This document shows, piece by piece, positions 57,050-64,000 of a DNA stretch of 64,000 nucleotides. The position numbers and the translations under genes were made by a program. Source of the stretch: Tenrec ecaudatus. Its lineage: Eukaryota; Chordata; Mammalia; Afrosoricida; Tenrecidae. The DNA is taken from positions 128,378,086 through 128,442,085 of the forward strand of contig NC_134537.1 in NCBI RefSeq assembly GCF_050624435.1, written 5' to 3'. The stretch's first letter is position 1, and each line of letters begins with the position of its first letter. The notes beneath the pieces are model-generated. The model was not told the DNA's origin. It saw nothing but the letters and a program-made list of their open reading frames with translations, and did no database searches.

Positions 57050-57440
57050 CCTGACCAGAAGAGTTCAAACGTTGTCAGTGGACTCCCACTTGGATACATG
57101 TGATGCCTTATCTGGTTTTTAATATTATCTGTATTTTTGTTTCTTCTATTAGGGTTTATCTCAGAGGTGGTACAACATTGGGGGTTGACCTCTTGAAGTT
57201 GTGTTATAAGTTGGTATATGAACCCCAGGGTTGATGAATCTGTGGGGACAGCAAGTGGAATGGAAGCTTTTGGGGGAAAGAGGTTTACAGTGGGGGGTGG
57301 GTAGGGAGAAGGGGGAAGTTGAAGAGTTCAGGAAGAAAATCAATATTTGGGAGTAATCGCACCATATTACTTAATGTGATCGAACTATGGAATGATATAA
57401 TAAAATTAACCCACAAGGAATGATAAAATAAAATTTTAAA
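57050..57440 (+). repeat. Probable retroposon 3' end, family not recognised
   Basis: A G-rich stretch (about 57200-57320) is followed by AT-rich sequence with repeated 'aatgatataataaaat' and 'aatgataaaataaaatttta' and an A-rich end. This resembles a LINE 3' UTR with tail, but I could not match a family. Confidence 0.35.
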
Positions 57441-60049
57441 AAATGAACGTGAACAAAACCTAGTTTATATCAAGGTTCTCTTTTAACATGATAATAAAGA
57501 ATTTTGATGTTGATGTTGTGAAATTCTATAGCTTTCTTCAGTGATTCTTGCGTGATCTCCATCAGAAAATATGAGAATGGGTAAGTTCTGTAATGTGCAC
57601 AGTTTATACTGCTACTCTTTCAGCTTCTAGTGTCAATAACACAAACACTTAGCCATCTTGTTCATTGTAATTGTGTTAAAATGGTAGGGTCGTGCTTTCA
57701 TATACTTTTACCTGACTGACCTGTCAAAGCAGGAGCTTAAAGAGATAATGGAGAAAATAAAACAGTGTGTTCTTTCACCTTTAGTCTGACCTGGAGTACA
57801 TTACCCACAAAGCCAAACACTAACAGGAGATAGCATTAGCCAACTCCAGTGGCACTCGAAAGCTCTGCCATCCGACCACAGCATGGCAGCTGAAGTAATG
57901 TGACCATGACCCACTTTGGTGCCCAGGTCAAAGCCCAAAGGCCGGTTCTGCTTTCTTTTTCTGTCTGCTTCTTCCAGACCCTGCAGTTTACTTTGAATCA
58001 TCTGCAACTCCAATTGCCAGAGAGCACAACCCATCACTTCCATGGTCGAGTATTTAATACTCCAGGTCAGCCCTTCTCATCCTGTAGTTGTCTGGTGATC
58101 ATTCAGCCTTCATTGATTCATTGATTCATTCACCCATTCACCCCTCTGACTCAGAGCTAATCATGTTTACTAGTTCCTCCGCTATTAGCACTAGCACGTC
58201 TTATCTGTCCATCAGGTTTTTCCATCTTTTCTCTCCATCCTTTCTTATTTCCCCACATACAAGTGTCTACACAATGCACTTTAAGGTTTCATTCAAACAG
58301 AAACTCAAACGAAAGAATAAATTTCAGTTCCATCTCTACTTTGTATAGCCTAGGCAATTAAAACTATTTACTAGATACCGTTTTATTGAACAATTCATTT
58401 TAGCAAAGCAAAACAACAATCCACAAAGAGCATAACAGAATGACAAAAAACAAGTTTTACCTCTGCGGATAAAGCAATTTGTACTTTGTTCCTGAAGGAT
58501 CATCCACTTATTAGTACACACCGAACTAATGACAATTGCAATTTTGCTGAAATTGATTGTGTTCATTAGTAATTATTAGAAATACACTTAAAACAGCTAG
58601 GTGGCTGCGGTTCCTGTATATGTTTAGATTTAATTATAGGGAATAAAGGTTAAATTATTAGAGAACTCATGCTGAGCTCATCCTTTAAGACTGGCATGAA
58701 GAAATCAGCACATTAAAGGAGAGGAGAAATAACTGCTATGTTTTCCATTTCAATTTAATTCTACTGAGTTTCTAATGAAAATTCACCTAAATACAAAGTA
58801 CCTTACTAATTATCTAATCACAGCAGGAAAATAATAAATACAAACTGTACAATTGTATTTAGAATTGTGTTAAGAACTGCCTCACACTTGGTTCCTCCCT
58901 GCGGTATGTTAAACAGTAGTAATGTTCTAATATGTCATGCTAGGAAAACGAAACCCTAAAAATGAACTCACTCATCCTCATATTTTAAAGTATGTGAATT
59001 TTGATTTGTTTTAGATGAGCAAAACTTTTGGATTCTATGAGCTGCTATTTTATGTCTTTATAATTAAAAATCCATTATGAATCACTGTAAGATGTCAAAG
59101 GCCAGTGAAAATAAAATATGAGTTCATTTAATAGCAAATACATTATTTGTTGGCACACATGAACTTTAGGTCATTTGCTGAATTTACTTTTGTTCAGTGA
59201 CTTTTTTAGGAAAATTTTATTGGGTAGGAAATAAGCTTTTGGAATAGAAGAAAGGCATTCTTTAGGGAAATCATGAAGGACTGGTTAATACTCGTGCTGA
59301 CAACTAATTTCTTTAGGCACCAAGGAAAATTATTCTCCTTTGAAAAATGTAGAGATTCATATATTTTTCTCTTCTCGCTTCTATACACTATTGCTTCCAG
59401 CCACAGTTTGAGAAGATAGAATTGTTTAAAAGAGTTTATGTACAAAGAAGTTTATTTCATGTCTCTGCTCTGCTGCCCCTGCAATGGAAAGGGTCTTTGC
59501 AGTAGAGAGAGGTACTGGATGGGCTCAACAGATGAAGATGTTAACATTGGCTTTAAAATTGTCAGTTGAACTCAAGATAATAGGCTTCAGTGACATAATC
59601 TCCTAAGCGTGTAAAGAGAAAGTGCTCTGATCTTAGAGCTCCAAAATAGAGATATTTACAAAAGAATTGTTATGAGATAAGGCAAACATTAAAACTTATC
59701 AAATAAAAGTTTTTTCATAGAATACATATGCATATATATATATATATAAATCATCCAGAAACTACAGAGCATTTACAGAGAGTTATGAAACAGTTTCTGT
59801 GAACATGAACCAGAAACTAAAGCCATGCCAAGAAGCCAGTAGTGACCCATTGTTACTTTATATGACACAACTCAAATTCTGTACAAATATTTTACTACTA
59901 TCCGAGGAGATGTTTTTAATGAAAGAACTAGAAGAAAGCATAATTATTGTACTAGATAAATCTGGGAAAAAATCAGAATTAAAGATTATTTCCATGATGT
60001 TTTAAATCCAAAGCTAACAAAAGAGAATTTGAGGGATGCTTACATTTGA
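57441..60049. other. Long AT-rich interval with simple repeats
   Basis: About 2.6 kb. A (TTCATTGA)-type short tandem repeat lies at about 58108-58142 and a (TA)n run at about 59734-59748. Open frames up to 86 codons show no domain. No named repeat. Confidence 0.4.
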
Positions 60050-60810
60050 AATTTGGGTTAAGAAATCAATTGCACAGATATAAACAACCTGCAATATGCA
60101 AATAACACAAGCTTGCTTGCTGAAGATTGAGGAGGACATGAAGGACTTGATGAATTTCAAGGGCTGTAGCCTTCCGTAGTTTCACAGCTGGACCAAAGGG
60201 CAACAACATGGTACAGAACAGATTGAAGTTGTCAAGGGATTCTTTTGGGTCCACAACCAATGTTCACGGTAGTAGGAGTCAAGAAATCAAAAGTTATATT
60301 GCATTTGGAAAACATGCTGCACAAGACCTTGTTAAAATATTGAAGCATATTGATGTCACTTTGATATCACTTAGGACCTGACCTAAACCATGATGTTTTC
60401 AATAATGTCATGTGCATATGAATGTTGGACAGTCAATAAGAAAAACTGCAGAAAGAATGATATATTTGATTTGTGGTACTGTCAAAGTATGTTGAAAGTA
60501 CCATGGACTACTAGATGAACATAAACATCTATCCTTGAAGATGTATAGCCAGCATGTTTCTTAGAAATGAGGCTGGTAAGACTTTGTGTCTGGTAACTGT
60601 GGACAGGATGTCAGGAGACGGGTGTCATGCTTGGGCAAGTAGAGGGGGAGTGAAAAAGAGGGAGATCCTCCACAGGATGGACTGACTGGGAGGCTACAGT
60701 AATGGGCTCCACCATAATAACCATTGTGAAGATGGTGCAGGATGAGGAAGTATTTTGTTCTGATGAAACCAATTCCAGGGCACCTTACAATAACACAGAT
60801 ACCCCCAACA
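60050..60810 (+). mobile_element. RTE LINE, reverse-transcriptase C-terminal part and 3' end
   Basis: 'acagatataaacaacctgcaatatgcaaataacacaagc' encodes NLQYANNTSL, the position of the YADD catalytic box of the reverse transcriptase, here changed to YANN. It continues 'gaggaggacatgaaggacttgatg', 'gtcaagaaatcaaaag', 'aaatgttggacagtcaataag', 'cttgggcaagtagagggggagtgaaaaagaggg' and 'gatggtgcaggatgagg' in RTE order. Stops and frameshifts abound, so it is inactive. The minus-strand frames over it are shadows. Confidence 0.85.
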
Positions 60811-61469
60811 CACTCCATTTTGCCCTAAGGCTCAGTCTTAGGGAACTTGGTTCTTGCTCGATGCGTCAGTAATTAGTGCACAGACTAAGGGGCCTACAGC
60901 ACCCTCCTCCAGAAAGCAATCCTTTTCTGAGAGGTAATCAGCTTTCTCAGTTCATGAGCAGCGAAGTCAACACTGTCTCCTGTTCTTAGCATTTTTAATC
61001 TGCTACTTCTATTTCTCAACTACTTTTCTGCTTCACTGTTCTCTGCATCTGCATCAGCATGTTTAATATGCTGGTTTCTTGGGGGTCCAAATGAAATGCT
61101 TCCCTCCAGGATCTTCTTTCTTGATTACTGTACATGAAGATCTACCTCTTCCATCCTGCTTCTCACATAAATAAAATCAAAGGTCATTTAAAGTGGGCAA
61201 GAAAGAAAAGATCAAAGTGGATGTCACAAGACAAAGTGTCACACTCTAGCACTCGTTCTTAGTCATAGGAGCTAATGCGAATGGAAAGAATTAAGAAGCA
61301 GAAGAGCTAAACAGAACGTAACAGAGGGCAGCTTTAGAAGAGACAATAAAAATAATAATAAAAAAAGAAGAGGCAATAAAATATTAATCAAATGTGTAAA
61401 GACCAAGAGTGAGAAACCAAAAAGGAAGAAGACACTCAGCATATCTTAAACTAAAAGAATTCAAGAAAA
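60811..61469. other. Unannotated interval
   Basis: Nothing recognised; A-rich near 61340-61400. Confidence 0.35.
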
Positions 61470-62118
61470 AGTCGAGCCTTGAGTTGCTGTCGTGAAGGAT
61501 TCTACAGACAACCTGGTGCGGGATTCATTAGAAGAACACAGTCACCGTTCCAGACAGAACTAGTCAAGTTTGTGCCATTTCAGGAGGGAGCATGTGGTGC
61601 TGAAAGAAGAAGCCCACGCTGCACTGAGAGCATGAGCTCAAAGCAAGGCCCCAGAAGTTGTTGAAAATGAAACGGGTCTTGCACATGACCTCTTCAAAGG
61701 GTTGAAAGGCAAAGATGTGACTTTAAGAATGAAGATGCACTTGGCCCAAGCCGTGATATTGTCACGTGAAGACAAACATTGACTAGGAAGACGTAAGAAG
61801 AATCAATGCATTTGAACTATTAGTGTTGGCACAGAATAATGAAAATATCATGGATTGCCAAAAGACAGACCTCCCTTGGAAGAAGTACAGGCAGAATGCT
61901 TGCTGGAGACGGCCTTGTCTTGACATACTTTGGGCATGCCGTCAAGAGCGACCAGTCCTGTTTAGCAGAGGCAGTCAGAAGGAGGAAGCCTTGGATGGAG
62001 GGGCTTCACACAGGAGCTCCAACACTGCGGGCGGTGCGGGTCAGTACAACCTCTCAGCCTCTTCTTCGCTGTGAGTTGGAACTAATTCAAGCCATTTCAC
62101 AACAAGAACAGACTAGCA
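61470..62118 (+). mobile_element. RTE LINE, internally deleted
   Basis: The first part (to about 61675) matches the N-terminal reverse-transcriptase area: 'agacagaactagtcaagtttgtgcc' and 'aaagaagaagcccacgctgcactgagagc', with the NKAPG-like position as SKQGPRS. At about 61680 it jumps to 'catgacctcttcaaag', 'gacttggcccaagccgtg'-type text and 'attgccaaaagacagacctcccttggaagaagtac', then 'ctttgggcatgccgtcaagagc'. The palm domain with the catalytic aspartates is missing between the two. Confidence 0.8.
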
Positions 62119-62673
62119 CACTTGCCTAATCCTTATGGTAAAATTCCAATGGTTTATAACCACAATTTACCCTTTAACAATTCCTCACCATTGAATCATA
62201 TAATCCTGTAAATATCTTCCTCCACTTCCTCTTATCCGATCCATCAGGAAAAGTGGGATTACTTCCAATCCGTACTCTCCTACTCAGTCCTTTGGTGGAA
62301 ATTACAACACCTACAGCTGGAAGAGCCAAATCCACTAAATCACTGTCCCATAAAGGTAAAATGCCATTAACAAATTTAAATGAAATATCTGACCCAAAGG
62401 ACAGTTTGAAATCTTCCCGGGAGAAGGTATCCAAATAGTGACATCACCTAAATAATTTCTGGAAATGGACATATTTTCTCTGGAAAGATTACATTAAACA
62501 AAACCTCACACATCTGAAATTCTCTAAAATTATTTTGTGTCATCTCATATGTAACATCTAACAGATAATAATCATAGGAAAACAAATAGGTAATCCAAAA
62601 GAATGAAGAATTTTCTAAGTTGAATTGAATAGCAAAGAAGAGGCCTTCTTGCAAGCGCATGTGTTTCCCAGGG
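62119..62673 (-). other. Unrecognised segment with two minus-strand open frames
   Basis: Two consecutive frames, 62448-62660 (70 codons) and 62174-62434 (86 codons), lie close together on the minus strand. Their composition is not obviously repeat-like: one has FREFQMCEVLFNVIFPEKI, the other SFKFVNGILPLWDSDLVDL. I do not recognise either. They could be a broken gene relic, part of an unknown repeat, or chance frames. No A-tail or target duplication was found. Confidence 0.25.
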
Positions 62674-64000
62674 CCAAGTGAACTGAATCACACGTTAAGG
62701 ACGTGGTATATTCATATATCTAGTTAGGGTGCACCAGATAAGAGTGTAGGGTTGCCTTTGAAATTTGATTCTAGAAAACTGCATTTAAGGAAGCTAAACT
62801 ATACATTCAAAAGTCGCATTGCTTAGTTATCTTGGCACATTTTTAAACATTGAGCCTGTTTATCGTGTGACCTAGCAGTTTCACTCTTTTCCATTTACAG
62901 ACTTGTCCCCACGCTCCTAGCCTCAGGTCCCTTCCTGCCAGTTTCTCCATGCTTAGCTCTTGAAGGGAACTATCTATTTATATTCTCGGGGTTCCTTAGA
63001 GAAAGTTTCTCTCTCAGGGTTGCAGCCCTACCTACTTCGCTTTAGGCTGAATTCTCTGGAGCGCCCTGAATTCCTAGACAGGCTCCATTCTTGGATTTTT
63101 TTTTGTGCTCAGTATTTGCATAACTAGCCCCACCTGTGCTGCAGGCGGACAGGCCCTCATTATGCATCTCTGATTGAGCTGCCATTGCCAACAGCACATC
63201 CTGGTGGACCCCGTTCTTTAGGCTCCCTTTGCTACATTTGTTATGACAGAATTTCTAGGATGAGTACACCAGCCCTTTCAATGTAGCTCTGTTTATCACT
63301 TGACTTCAGCATTTTCTCTCAATCTAAGATTCTTCATAATATCTGTCTCATTCTCACTACAGCACAAACCTTCAAGGCATCCAATATCTCAGCAGAGTTT
63401 ACTACCTGTCTTCCAAGGAAATCACAAATATAGACTTTCATCTTTAAGTTGCCTAGGATTTGCTGATGGAAAACAAATAAAAATGTTGTTATAGTCACTA
63501 AAGATCAAATAATAAGAATATATTGTTAAAAACAATGGAAAATATTAAAATACAGTGATAGAAAACCAATGATTTTTATCCTTATCCAGGGTAATGTAAA
63601 TACTTTTTAGGGAAAAGATCAAAACACCATTAACTAGAATAAAGATCACAACTACAAATGACCGATATGGAAATAGTGGTAAGATGAACAATAAAGACAG
63701 GGGAGAGTTATGACCTATTTAAATTAGTAAACAAAGATGTGTTTCATTACCGAATAGGGGAAAGTTCAGCAAGGGGAACTTTTTATGTATGCATTTATGC
63801 TCAGGGAGAGAAAGCATTATCATAATGTTTGAAGGAGGAAGACATCCTTAGATCTTTAATCTCACTCCAACCTCGGGGATGTAGACTAAAAACAAACACT
63901 TTGAACTTCCTATACCAGGAGCAAATCATATAAATCAAAACACACACACATGCACAAGCATGTATGCATACAGCACACACATATACATTATGAGACAAAT
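62674..64000. other. Unannotated interval
   Basis: About 1.3 kb with no gene or named repeat; less AT-rich at 62880-63240. A short (CA)n run lies at about 63940-63952 near the window edge. Confidence 0.35.

Overview
This window looks like mammalian nuclear DNA from an afrotherian. I infer a tenrec, most likely Echinops telfairi. Three things support this. First, AfroSINE-type tRNA-derived SINEs are everywhere, with tails close to 'gggtcgctatgagtcggaatcgactcgacggca'. Second, there are many copies of an RTE LINE whose 3' tail resembles the AfroSINE tail, as in elephant, hyrax and tenrec genomes. Third, there are two short hAT elements of the SPIN type, which among afrotherians was reported in tenrec. 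The window is AT-rich and intergenic (or deep intronic). I see no functional protein-coding gene, no tRNA or rRNA gene, and no CRISPR, operon or prokaryotic feature. Nearly all open frames are short chance frames or transposon debris. Family assignments rest on recognising sequence by eye; no library search was run.

Layout. 0-8 kb: RTE pieces, AfroSINEs, a mariner-like MITE and a SPIN element. 8.2-8.9 kb: an L1 3' UTR interrupted by a second SPIN element. 10.1-11.6 kb: a reverse-strand RTE LINE split by a solo LTR with a perfect 5-bp target duplication. 13-19 kb: an RTE 3' end, several SINEs, a second mariner-like MITE and a long tetranucleotide microsatellite. 20-21.1 kb: a Tigger-like (pogo) DNA transposon on the minus strand, interrupted by a processed pseudogene of thymosin beta-10 (TMSB10). 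22-25.6 kb: ancient MIR and L2 copies and a 5'-inverted (twin-primed) L1. 25.6-33 kb: an LTR cluster including a two-LTR ERVL/MaLR-like provirus with a tRNA-Leu-like primer-binding site, a polypurine tract and near-matching 5-bp target duplications; a 3.76-kb L1 with its own 20-bp target duplication is inserted in it. 33-64 kb: AT-rich sequence with scattered AfroSINEs, five more RTE copies, three L1 fragments, a few MIR/L2 relics, a 31-bp minisatellite and several microsatellites.

How the parts relate. The biology here is layered retroposition and transposition. L1 machinery probably made the TMSB10 pseudogene. RTE is the likely partner of the AfroSINEs because the tails are shared. The cut-and-paste families (SPIN, Tigger, mariner MITEs) are non-autonomous or broken. 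Nested insertions give a relative order: L1 after the ERV, LTR after the RTE, SPIN after the L1, TMSB10 after Tigger. I did not find a previously undescribed functional system.
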